64,000 nucleotides of DNA from NCBI GenBank assembly GCA_963169295.1, contig CAUJDD010000104.1, positions 1 to 64,000 on the forward strand. The letters are read 5' to 3'. The notes under the pieces were generated by a model. The model was not told the DNA's origin, made no database searches, and worked only from the letters and a program-made list of their open reading frames with translations. Within the stretch, counting starts at the first letter, position 1. Every line of letters begins with the position of its first letter. Below, in pieces: positions 10,303-18,906 of the stretch. The position numbers and the translations under genes are program-made. This stretch comes from UBA4416 sp020846025. GTDB taxonomy: Bacteria; Bacteroidota; Bacteroidia; B-17B0; Aurantibacillaceae.

Positions 10303-11397
10303 ATGATAGTTTTAATTTTAGTATTTATCACTGCGTTTTCTGTCGTTTTGTATTCGACACCGGCACTTATAAAAGTAGCCATCTTAAAGCGTTTAATTGA
10401 TGTGCCTACAGAAGAGCGCAAGATTCATAAACGTGCTGTACCTACCATTGGAGGTATTATTATTTATGCGGCTACCCTCTTCTCATTTTCTTTATGGTAT
10501 AATATTGATGAGATACACGAATTCGACCAAATTTATGAATCAGTAAAAGATTTTAAAATATTAGTAGCTACTAGTTTGGTGTTATTTTTTGTTGGTGTAA
10601 AAGATGATATTATAGGAACATCTCCAGTAAAAAAATTATTTGCCAATATTCTTGTAGCACTCATTTTAGTTTTAATGGGCGATATTAGAATTACTGGATT
10701 ACATAATGTATTTGGAGTAACAGATATTCCACATTGGGGCAGCATCTTTCTCTCTTTATTTACTTATATAGTAGTTGTAAACGCCATGAACTTGATTGAT
10801 GGTGTTGATGGATTAGCTGCAGGTATTGGTTTTATTGCGGCTACAGTATTTGGTACTTGGTTTGTGTTTGCACATGAATACACTATGGCCTCTTTAGCAT
10901 TTGCATTGTCAGGTGCATTGTTAGGTTTTTTAGTATTTAATTTTTCTCCGGCAAAAATTTTTATGGGCGATAGTGGCTCATTAATCATTGGCATGCTTAT
11001 TTGTGTATTAAGCATTAAATTGATTGAATATCCACTCACTCGATTAGATAGTTTTTGGATTCATGTTTCTAAACCTATAATTGTTATTGCAGCTTTAATT
11101 TATCCTTTAACCGATACCTTGCGCGTGTTTATCATTAGGTCAATAAAAGGACGCTCGCCATTTTCAGCCGATAGAAGTCATCTTCATCATCGCTTAATTG
11201 ATTGCGGTTATTCTCATGCTAAAACCGTTATTATTATATACATTTTTAGTATTATCACGGTTGGTGTTTCTTTAATTAGTTTTTATCTTAATGCTAGTTT
11301 ATCATTATTAATGGTTTTAGCTTGTAGTGGATTATTTGTGTTATTTGTAAATACTTCGTATAAATTCTCAAAGAAACGTCAAGTTAAAAACGCTTAA
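10303..11397 (+). CDS. Undecaprenyl-phosphate sugar-1-phosphate transferase (WecA/TagO/MraY family)
   Basis: A polytopic glycosyltransferase-4 family protein that would start a polysaccharide by moving a sugar-1-phosphate (often GlcNAc-1-P) from UDP-sugar to undecaprenyl phosphate. The Mg-binding DD (residues 101-102), NAMNLIDGVDGLAAG (about 160-174), FMGDSGSLIIG and the HLHHRLID motif are all present, the last favouring the WecA/TagO group over MraY. About ten membrane helices, 364 residues. Its stop overlaps the next ATG (TAATG), showing translational coupling with the second RemB/Wzi-like gene. Donor specificity cannot be read from sequence. Confidence 0.9.
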   Translation: MIVLILVFITAFSVVLYSTPALIKVAILKRLIDVPTEERKIHKRAVPTIGGIIIYAATLFSFSLWYNIDEIHEFDQIYESVKDFKILVATSLVLFFVGVKDDIIGTSPVKKLFANILVALILVLMGDIRITGLHNVFGVTDIPHWGSIFLSLFTYIVVVNAMNLIDGVDGLAAGIGFIAATVFGTWFVFAHEYTMASLAFALSGALLGFLVFNFSPAKIFMGDSGSLIIGMLICVLSIKLIEYPLTRLDSFWIHVSKPIIVIAALIYPLTDTLRVFIIRSIKGRSPFSADRSHLHHRLIDCGYSHAKTVIIIYIFSIITVGVSLISFYLNASLSLLMVLACSGLFVLFVNTSYKFSKKRQVKNA

Positions 11398-13004
11398 TGT
11401 TAAGTTCTTTTCTTAATAAAATATGTATTTGCGTATGGCTGTTGTGTGTAACTAGTTTGGTTCACGCACAAGACAATCCACAAGCACAAAACACATTTAT
11501 AGATTTAGAAACTCAACAAGCCATCGATTATATTGACATTAAAAACCCAGAACTCGAATTTCATTCTGCTTTTAAACCCTATGTGAGTTCAACGCTTACT
11601 AATTTTTCAGATACAACTATTCCGTATATTCATTTTCCAATTAAAAATTTTTTTCTAGGCAAATCATTTAATGAGGGGCCAAACAAAAGATTACAATATA
11701 ATTTACAAACGCTTCCAATTATTGATTTACAAGCTGGTTACGATTTATTAAATTCTAAATTTTTATCCGAAACGTCTGGAGGTGCTTTTGCTAAACTTAA
11801 TATTAATAATGATTTTAGCTTTGCTTTAACTGCCATTGGTGGAAGGGTTTCGTATCCAACATTCATTGATACCATTGTTCAAACAACTGGTGTTATTCCT
11901 GGTTATGGCAGAGCGTATAAAAATAATGACGGCAGTTATAATTATACTAATCTATCAGGTTATATTTCGTATAGCCCCAACAAAGTATTTAATTTTCAGT
12001 TAGGAAAAGACAAACATTTTATCGGTGATGGTTATCGTTCTTTATTATTATCCGATGTTGCTAATAACAATCCATATTTTGGAATAAATGTAAACGTGTG
12101 GCGTATTCAATACAATGTATGGTACTCATGGTTACAAGATTTTTCTAGATATGATGGCTCTCAGAAAAGTTTACAAAACAAATACGGAACGTTTCATTAT
12201 TTAAGTTTCAACGCTTTAAAAAATTTGAATATTTCTTTTTTTGAAAATATTGTTTGGCAAGGCACAGATACAAACAGAGTAAGAACATTTGAGGTAAATT
12301 ATATGAATCCAATTATATTTTATCGCCCTCAAGAATATTCAGTGGGTTCGCCCGATAACTCAATGATGGGTTTAACCATCTCTACTAAACTATTTAATAC
12401 CTTAAAATTATATGCACAAGGTGTAGCTGATGAATTTTATTGGCAACAAATTAAAAAACGCAATGGTTGGTGGGCCAATAAACAAGGTTGGCAATTAGGA
12501 GCAAAGTATATAGATGCCTTTCGTATCAAAGGTCTTTCCATTCAATTCGAATACAATCAAGTTCGACCATACACATACACACACGGTAGTGTACAACAAA
12601 ATTATAGTCATTATGCTCAACCATTAGCTCATCCATTTGGTGCAAATTTTAAAGAGTATTTAGGCTTCATTACTTATCGTCGTGAGCGATGGGGTATCAG
12701 TTTTCAAGGATTATATGCCATTATTGGTAAAGATGCCTTTGGATCAAACTTAGGACAAAATATATTTTTAAGCTATACTACCCGACCTTACGATTACGGA
12801 CATAAAACCACTCAAGGCAACAAAACAAAACTGATGCAAAGCGATATTAAATTAACGTATTACCTAATCCCTCAAATGAACTTAAGACTAGAGTTAGGTT
12901 ACATACAACGTAGCGTTACCGACCAACTTAATTACCAATTACAATTACCATATATTTATTTAGGCGTTAAATCTAATCTCTCAAATTTTTATAGAGATTA
13001 TTAA
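11397..13004 (+). CDS. Outer-membrane beta-barrel protein, RemB/Wzi-like (paralogue 2)
   Basis: A 535-residue homologue of the protein at 8701-10293, with a signal peptide ending in SLVHAQ and the shared core GDGYRSLLLSDVANNNPYFGI preceded by IPGYGRAYK. Divergence between the copies is large outside this core, so the duplication is old. It is translationally coupled to the WecA-like gene (TAATG). Likely outer-membrane, with a role in gliding adhesin or capsule handling inferred from family and context only. A promoter for leuS begins immediately after its stop. Confidence 0.7.
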   Translation: MLSSFLNKICICVWLLCVTSLVHAQDNPQAQNTFIDLETQQAIDYIDIKNPELEFHSAFKPYVSSTLTNFSDTTIPYIHFPIKNFFLGKSFNEGPNKRLQYNLQTLPIIDLQAGYDLLNSKFLSETSGGAFAKLNINNDFSFALTAIGGRVSYPTFIDTIVQTTGVIPGYGRAYKNNDGSYNYTNLSGYISYSPNKVFNFQLGKDKHFIGDGYRSLLLSDVANNNPYFGINVNVWRIQYNVWYSWLQDFSRYDGSQKSLQNKYGTFHYLSFNALKNLNISFFENIVWQGTDTNRVRTFEVNYMNPIIFYRPQEYSVGSPDNSMMGLTISTKLFNTLKLYAQGVADEFYWQQIKKRNGWWANKQGWQLGAKYIDAFRIKGLSIQFEYNQVRPYTYTHGSVQQNYSHYAQPLAHPFGANFKEYLGFITYRRERWGISFQGLYAIIGKDAFGSNLGQNIFLSYTTRPYDYGHKTTQGNKTKLMQSDIKLTYYLIPQMNLRLELGYIQRSVTDQLNYQLQLPYIYLGVKSNLSNFYRDY

Positions 13005-13008
13005 TTCT

Positions 13009-13041
13009 TTTGCCTATAATTGCGCTTATATCTTATCTTTG
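13009..13041 (+). promoter_or_regulatory. leuS promoter (-33 TTTG, N21, -7 TATCTTTG)
   Basis: TTTG at 13009-13012 and TATCTTTG at 13034-13041 are separated by 21 nt, close to the Bacteroidota housekeeping consensus TTTG-N19-21-TAnnTTTG. The leuS ATG is 18 nt past the -7 element. The same spacing recurs at 54595-54627. Confidence 0.7.
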
Positions 13042-13059
13042 TGCTTCATTTTATGAGTT

Positions 13060-16000
13060 ATGGAGTATCATTTTAAAGAGATAGAAAAAACTTGGCAAGC
13101 ATATTGGGCCAATCAAAAAACATTTGCTGCAAAAGATGGTGGAGATAAACCTAAGTATTATGTATTGGATATGTTTCCGTATCCATCTGGTGCTGGTTTA
13201 CACGTTGGGCATCCTTTAGGTTATATAGCCTCTGATATTGTTGCTCGTTACAAACGACACAAAGGATTTAATGTATTGCATCCAATGGGTTATGATAGTT
13301 TTGGTTTGCCAGCCGAACAATATGCTATACAAACAGGGCAACATCCTAAAATAACTACCGAACAAAATATTGCTCGCTACCGCGAGCAAATGGATAAAAT
13401 TGGTTTCTCTTTTGATTGGGACAGAGAAGTTAGAACATCTGATCCAGAATATTACAAATGGACTCAATGGATTTTTATTCAATTATTTAATTCGTGGTAT
13501 AATAAACAAACTAATAAGGCCGAATCTATTGATACGCTCATTCATATTTTTGAAACTAAAGGCTTTGATTGTAAACTAGACGATACATTAACTGGTGATA
13601 TTGAACATGATTTACCAGCTTTTACAGCTGAGGGGTGGAAACAATTTAGTGAAAAACAAAAAAGCGATATCTTAATGAACTTTCGCTTAGCCTACTTAGG
13701 AGAAGCTTTTGTTAATTGGTGCCCAATATTAGGAACTGTATTAGCAAATGATGAAGTAAAAGATGGTGTGAGTGAACGTGGTGGTCATCCCGTAGAACGT
13801 AAATTGATGAAACAATGGAGCATGAGAATTACAGCTTATGCACAACGTTTATTAGACGATTTAAATAAAATTGATTGGACAGAAAGTTTAAAAGAAGCAC
13901 AACGTAATTGGATTGGCAAAAGCGAAGGATGTAGTCTTAAATTTAAAATACAAAACTCTACTGAAACCATTGAAGTATTTACAACCCGACCTGATACAAT
14001 ATTTGGTGTTTCGTTTGTAACAATTGCTCCAGAACATGAATTAGTAGATAAAATAACTACTGCTCAACAAAAAAAATTAGTTGATGATTATGTAACAAAA
14101 GCTAAAAACAGAAGCGAGAGAGAACGACAAGCAGATGTTACAAAAATTACAGGTGTATTTACGGGTGCTTATGTGTTACATCCTTTTACTGGTAAACAAA
14201 TTCCAGTGTGGGTTGGCGATTATGTATTGGCGGGTTATGGAACTGGCGCAGTAATGGCCGTTCCTGCACATGATGAAAGAGATTATCGTTTTGCTAAACA
14301 TTTTTCATTACCAATCACTCAAGTTATTGAGCCAAGCGTTTCACACGATTTTGAAAAAGATGCTTGGGGCGAAAAAGATGGCGTGTTAATTAATTCCGAT
14401 TTCTTAAACACACTGCCTGTAAAACAAGCTATAAAGCGTGCCATCGAAGAAATTGAGAACAGAGGATTTGGAAAAGGTAAAATAAATTACCGTTTGCGTG
14501 ATGCAGTATTTGGACGACAAAGATATTGGGGTGAACCAATTCCTGTATATTACAAGAATGATATTCCTTATGTTTTAAATGAAACCGAATTGCCTTTAAT
14601 ATTACCCGAAGTAGATAAATACTTGCCGACAGAAGATGGTGAACCACCATTAGCAAGAGCCAGTTCATTTAAAAAAGATGGTGAGTTTAATTACGAGTTT
14701 TCTACTATGCCAGGATGGGCTGGTAGTTCGTGGTATTTTTTAAGATACATGGATCCTAAAAACACCAAACAATTTGTAGATAAAGAACTAGCAAATTATT
14801 GGCAAAATATTGATTTATATATTGGTGGTAGCGAACATGCTACTGGGCATTTACTATATGTACGCTTTTGGACAAAATTTTTAAAAGATAGAGGCTACAT
14901 TCCAGTGGATGAACCTGCCAATAAATTAATAAATCAAGGTATGATACAAGGCAGAAGCAATGTTGTGTATAAGGTTATTGGAGTCTGGGGCGGAAGTAAT
15001 CTTACTGAAGAAGAATCAGAAGAAATAAGTAACGTTATTTGGAAACTACCTGAATTATTTATTTCAAAAGGTCATTACGATGTGATTACTAAACACAATA
15101 ACTTAGTTGAATCTAATGCCCCAATAGATGAAGAGTTGCGTAACAAATACAATTATATATCAAATGAAATAGTAAAAAAACAAGTAGAATATTATAAATC
15201 GGCTAAAAGTAAAATACCAAAGGGTGATTTTTGGTTCAGTCTAGGCATAAATTCTTTAGTAACACAAAATGTAGATGTTAACATTGTTCAAAATGATATC
15301 CTAACCATTGAGGCGTTTAGAAAATGGAGAAAATATTATGAAAATGCTGAATTTATTTTAGAAGATGGGAAATATATCTGTGGAGTAATAGATAACGAAA
15401 AAATGTCTAAATCAAAATACAATGTTGTTACTCCCGATTCTATTTGTGAAAAATTTGGAGCTGATACCTTGCGCTTATATGAAATGTTTTTAGGACCATT
15501 AGAACAAAGTAAACCTTGGAACACAAATGGTATAACGGGCGTACACGGATTCTTAAAAAAATTATGGCGCTTGTTTTATCAAACTGGAAGTTTTAATGTA
15601 TCTGATGAGGCAGCTACTAAAGCCGAGTTAAAAGTTTTACATAAAACCATTAAAAAAGTAATTGAAGATATAGAACGTTTTTCATTCAACACCTCAGTAA
15701 GTACATTTATGATTTGTGTTAATGAGCTTTCTGATTTGAAATGTAATAAGCGTAACATCTTGGAGCCGCTATTAATCTGTTTATCGCCTTATGCACCACA
15801 TATAGCCGAAGAACTTTGGAAACAATTAGGTCATACAAACACCATTACTTTTGAACCTTTTCCTGAGTGCAATGAGTCTTACTTGGTTGATGATTCGTTT
15901 AGCTATCCCATTTCATTTAATGGAAAAACACGTTTTAATTTAGAATTAGCAGCTACATTAAGTCCACACGAAATTGAAGCTTTAGTGTTGGCACACGAAA

Positions 16001-16080
16001 ACACTATTAAATACCTCGACGGAAAGCCAATTAAGAAAGTAATTGTAGTGCCTAAAAAAATTGTGAATGTGGTACTTTAA
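13060..16080 (+). CDS. leuS: Leucyl-tRNA synthetase with extra insertion before KMSKS
   Basis: Class I synthetase that charges tRNA-Leu. The HIGH-type motif HVGH is at residues 48-51, the editing domain lies in the middle (TTRPDTIFGVSF; GTGAVMAVPAHDERD), KMSKS is at 781-785, and an anticodon-binding domain follows. At 1006 residues it is longer than the roughly 920-950 I recall for Bacteroidota LeuRS. The excess sits between MIQGRSNVVYK (about 628-638) and VDVNIV (738), where family members have some 25-30 residues. The frame is intact across it, and the insert (rich in K, E, I, N) lies in the region of the leucine-specific domain. The ATG at 13060 is preceded by a good promoter. Confidence 0.95.
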   Translation: MEYHFKEIEKTWQAYWANQKTFAAKDGGDKPKYYVLDMFPYPSGAGLHVGHPLGYIASDIVARYKRHKGFNVLHPMGYDSFGLPAEQYAIQTGQHPKITTEQNIARYREQMDKIGFSFDWDREVRTSDPEYYKWTQWIFIQLFNSWYNKQTNKAESIDTLIHIFETKGFDCKLDDTLTGDIEHDLPAFTAEGWKQFSEKQKSDILMNFRLAYLGEAFVNWCPILGTVLANDEVKDGVSERGGHPVERKLMKQWSMRITAYAQRLLDDLNKIDWTESLKEAQRNWIGKSEGCSLKFKIQNSTETIEVFTTRPDTIFGVSFVTIAPEHELVDKITTAQQKKLVDDYVTKAKNRSERERQADVTKITGVFTGAYVLHPFTGKQIPVWVGDYVLAGYGTGAVMAVPAHDERDYRFAKHFSLPITQVIEPSVSHDFEKDAWGEKDGVLINSDFLNTLPVKQAIKRAIEEIENRGFGKGKINYRLRDAVFGRQRYWGEPIPVYYKNDIPYVLNETELPLILPEVDKYLPTEDGEPPLARASSFKKDGEFNYEFSTMPGWAGSSWYFLRYMDPKNTKQFVDKELANYWQNIDLYIGGSEHATGHLLYVRFWTKFLKDRGYIPVDEPANKLINQGMIQGRSNVVYKVIGVWGGSNLTEEESEEISNVIWKLPELFISKGHYDVITKHNNLVESNAPIDEELRNKYNYISNEIVKKQVEYYKSAKSKIPKGDFWFSLGINSLVTQNVDVNIVQNDILTIEAFRKWRKYYENAEFILEDGKYICGVIDNEKMSKSKYNVVTPDSICEKFGADTLRLYEMFLGPLEQSKPWNTNGITGVHGFLKKLWRLFYQTGSFNVSDEAATKAELKVLHKTIKKVIEDIERFSFNTSVSTFMICVNELSDLKCNKRNILEPLLICLSPYAPHIAEELWKQLGHTNTITFEPFPECNESYLVDDSFSYPISFNGKTRFNLELAATLSPHEIEALVLAHENTIKYLDGKPIKKVIVVPKKIVNVVL

Positions 16081-16136
16081 TATTTTTAGAGAAATTATTT
16101 TTTTATCGAAATTTTAATTACTTTCATAGTGTAAAA

Positions 16137-17372
16137 ATGCTTTTTGATAGGTTTATAAATCTAGGTATAGATAGCCAAACGGAATTCTATCTTCGGAGAG
16201 AAGCTAAGATTATTAACCTGTTTTCTTATCTGTGTTTGGCTGGATTGTTTGTGGGCATTTCTACCAATTTTTTTATAAGTGGCGATTATGCTTTAAGCTC
16301 TGTTACTTTTTTAACCATTGCTTCTCTATTATGTTTATTACTTAACTATAAGCATTACTATAACCTTGCTACTTATTTTTTTGTTATCTCTATTAATCTT
16401 GAGTTATTTATTTTATGTCAGCAATATATTCATACGGCTGGCTGTTACTTATATTATTTTCCTGTTATATTTTGTATAGTATCAATTCATAATCCCAAAT
16501 TACCAAAGTCACGTACGATTATTTTCTTATTTATTACCTTATTAAGTTTCATTTTAATCTGGTTTGTGAATATTCCAAGTCTTAGAATAGCAAACATAAC
16601 TAAAAATGATAATGCTATTTTATTAATTTATAATAGCTTTCTATCTTTTATAATTACTATTGTTTTAGTTTATATTATAGTAAAACTCATTAACAAACAA
16701 ACCAAGGAATCAGATGAGTTATTGCAAAAGGAGCAAGAAGCACAGCAAAAAAATACCCAAGCTCTAAAAGAAAAAGAAGTATTATTAGCCGAAATACAAC
16801 ATCGAGTTAAAAATAATTTAGCGATTATTACAGGTTTGTTAAGCCTTCAATCAGAGAAAGCTCCATGCGAGGAATCTAAACAGCTTATGATTGAATCAAG
16901 AAATAGAGTGATGAGTATTTCTATGGTACACGACCGATTATATAGAAAGAGTGATTTATCTAAAATTGATTTAAAATTATACATCTCTGAACTCTCTAAA
17001 GAACTTATAAAAAGTTTCTCTAAAAACTCATTACCCATTCAAATACAAGAAGATATTGAAGCACTTGAATTTGAATTAACCAAAGCGGTACCAATAGGTT
17101 TAATTGTTAATGAAGCAATTACGAACTCCCTGAAACATGCTTTTACGGATGCTTCTGTATCGCCCACTATTTATATAAAATTAAGACTTGTATTTGATAA
17201 GATACATCTTTGTATTGCTGATAACGGCAAAGGTTTCCAAAATATAGAAAACAAATTAGATACATCTTTAGGGCTTTCGCTTATTGAATCTTTAGCCGAC
17301 CAAATAGACGCAACCGTTTCATTTAGAAATGAAATTGGTGCATGCGTTAGTTTAGTATTTCACATCAACTAA
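16137..17372 (+). CDS. Membrane sensor histidine kinase (HisKA_2 type)
   Basis: A 411-residue kinase with six predicted membrane helices (about residues 30-182), a short coiled coil (188-215), a HisKA_2-type phosphoacceptor helix with His222 in EIQHRVKNNLAI, and a HATPase domain with N box NEAITNSLKHAF, G1 DNGKGF and G2 LGLSLIESL. The N-terminal module has no recognisable ligand-binding domain. No response regulator is adjacent, so its partner is unknown. The stop codon overlaps the convergent GloVer gene by 4 nt. Confidence 0.85.
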   Translation: MLFDRFINLGIDSQTEFYLRREAKIINLFSYLCLAGLFVGISTNFFISGDYALSSVTFLTIASLLCLLLNYKHYYNLATYFFVISINLELFILCQQYIHTAGCYLYYFPVIFCIVSIHNPKLPKSRTIIFLFITLLSFILIWFVNIPSLRIANITKNDNAILLIYNSFLSFIITIVLVYIIVKLINKQTKESDELLQKEQEAQQKNTQALKEKEVLLAEIQHRVKNNLAIITGLLSLQSEKAPCEESKQLMIESRNRVMSISMVHDRLYRKSDLSKIDLKLYISELSKELIKSFSKNSLPIQIQEDIEALEFELTKAVPIGLIVNEAITNSLKHAFTDASVSPTIYIKLRLVFDKIHLCIADNGKGFQNIENKLDTSLGLSLIESLADQIDATVSFRNEIGACVSLVFHIN

Positions 17373-18778
17373 TGTTTTATAAACTTCGTTGATATTGTAT
17401 TCTCAGGATCTTCTATTGAAATAAAATATAATCCTGATTCATAATTACTAATGTCCAATTTAAAAGAATCGGTGTCTGATTTAGCCGAGTAAATAACCTT
17501 TCCCAATACATTGGTAATAGTTACTTTACTATTTTCCTTAATATTCGATAAATTCGAGAATAACTTAACATTCAAGATGTCATTTGTTGGATTCGGAAAA
17601 ACCTTTACCGTACGAGTAGTTTTATTCTCGTGAATAGAAGTAACCTGATTAGCAATTTTGTATATAGTTCCTTTCCCAAAAGTTCCTCCAAGTGTAGTCA
17701 TCCCATATAAATCACCACCTACTAAAATTAATGATCCATTCGGATTCTGACCATTTGTACCATTAAAGTCTGCTAATTTACTGAATGAAGTGCCATCATT
17801 CTTAACTTTAAATACACAGCCCTTACTATTTGCTCCGCCCTCATTAGTAACGCCATATAAATAAGTTCCATCTGTAATTAATGAATTTTGTGCAAAAGTA
17901 TTATAGTTATTTAAGCTCCCATTTACCCCTTTAAATTTAACTATCGTGTCAAATCCAGTGCCATCATGTTTTATCTTATAAACACAATTTACCGCCATAC
18001 CATAAAAATTAGTTCCATCACTTAAAAGCGAACCATGAGGATTTGAATAAGACAATGTATTATAAAATTCAAAAACATTATTATAATCGGTGCCATCTGT
18101 TTTAATTTTAAAAATAGTTCCCCAATTATTAGAACCTCCGCCTTCTGTTACTCCATATAAATAGGTGCTATCAGTTATCAATGTGCCAAGTGGATATTGA
18201 CCATTTGGAAAACTAAAGTCAAACAAATTAGTATAATTATTTCCATCTGTGTCTATCTTAAAAACAACATCTTTACTTCCGGTCATACCATATAAAGTTT
18301 GACCGATTAATATTAAATCACCACCATTGGGCATAGCCCCATTTATATTATCACCTGAGTTTGTACCATCAAATTCGTATAATACAGAAAACCCCGTACC
18401 ATCAGGTTTAATTCTAAAAATTACTCCGTTATCTGGAATAGACGGATGAACAAATGCAACCCCTCCATTTCTGGTCATACCATAAAGATATGTTCCATCT
18501 GAAACTAATGAACCATAAGGATACGCGCCTGTGTTTCCATCAAAATCATATAAATTCACATAACCTGTTCCATCTAATTTTATTTTAAACACATTTCCTT
18601 TAGCGTTTACACCTCCTGATTGAGTTAATCCGTACAAATAAACACCGTCTGAAATAGGAGTTCCATAGGGGTTTGATCCAGTATTAGTTCCAACAAAATG
18701 ATAAATTGTGCTTAACTGTGCATAACTTAAAAAGTGTACTCCTATGACTAATAAAATAATTACAATTTTTTTATTCAT
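17369..18778 (-). CDS. GloVer-repeat protein with T9SS type A sorting domain
   Basis: A 469-residue secreted protein: signal peptide (IVIILLVIGVHFLSYAQ), then seven repeats of about 50-55 residues built on DGTYLYGMTxxGGxNxxGxxFKIKxDGTxF, which is the GloVer (GxxxxG...LYG) repeat of choice-of-anchor proteins and probably folds as a beta-propeller. The C-terminal 75 residues (VFPNPTNDILNV to TKFIKH) are a type A T9SS signal. One Cys pair occurs only in repeats five and six. Function is unknown. It is divergent from hutU, with a palindrome in the shared intergenic region. Confidence 0.85.
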   Translation of the reverse strand: MNKKIVIILLVIGVHFLSYAQLSTIYHFVGTNTGSNPYGTPISDGVYLYGLTQSGGVNAKGNVFKIKLDGTGYVNLYDFDGNTGAYPYGSLVSDGTYLYGMTRNGGVAFVHPSIPDNGVIFRIKPDGTGFSVLYEFDGTNSGDNINGAMPNGGDLILIGQTLYGMTGSKDVVFKIDTDGNNYTNLFDFSFPNGQYPLGTLITDSTYLYGVTEGGGSNNWGTIFKIKTDGTDYNNVFEFYNTLSYSNPHGSLLSDGTNFYGMAVNCVYKIKHDGTGFDTIVKFKGVNGSLNNYNTFAQNSLITDGTYLYGVTNEGGANSKGCVFKVKNDGTSFSKLADFNGTNGQNPNGSLILVGGDLYGMTTLGGTFGKGTIYKIANQVTSIHENKTTRTVKVFPNPTNDILNVKLFSNLSNIKENSKVTITNVLGKVIYSAKSDTDSFKLDISNYESGLYFISIEDPENTISTKFIKH

Positions 18779-18800
18779 AATACATTAACTTATAAAATAT

Positions 18801-18830
18801 TAAAGTTAAAATAAAGTAATTTAAACTCAA
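18801..18830 (-). promoter_or_regulatory. Possible promoter of the GloVer gene
   Basis: On the minus strand a TTG (18828-18830) is followed after 19 nt by TAACTTTA (18801-18808), one mismatch from TAnnTTTG. It lies 23 nt upstream of the start codon. This is a weaker match than the exact elements elsewhere in the window. Confidence 0.35.
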
Positions 18831-18831
18831 C

Positions 18832-18847
18832 TACCCAATACTGGGTA
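18832..18847. promoter_or_regulatory. Inverted repeat between divergent genes (possible operator)
   Basis: TACCCA-ATAC-TGGGTA is a 6-4-6 inverted repeat, GC-rich for this region, placed just upstream of the putative GloVer -33 element and 60 nt upstream of hutU. It lacks a T-tract, so an operator is more likely than a terminator. The binding protein is unknown. Confidence 0.35.
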
Positions 18848-18906
18848 TTCTTTATAAAATTAATAATTTTCAGTAATTTCAACGCTTAAAACTAACTAGT
18901 CTAATT

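Noticed and set aside
14955..15270. Intein or frameshift in leuS
   Set aside because: No intein splice motifs (Cys/Ser start, HN-Cys/Ser/Thr end) are present and the frame is uninterrupted through KMSKS.
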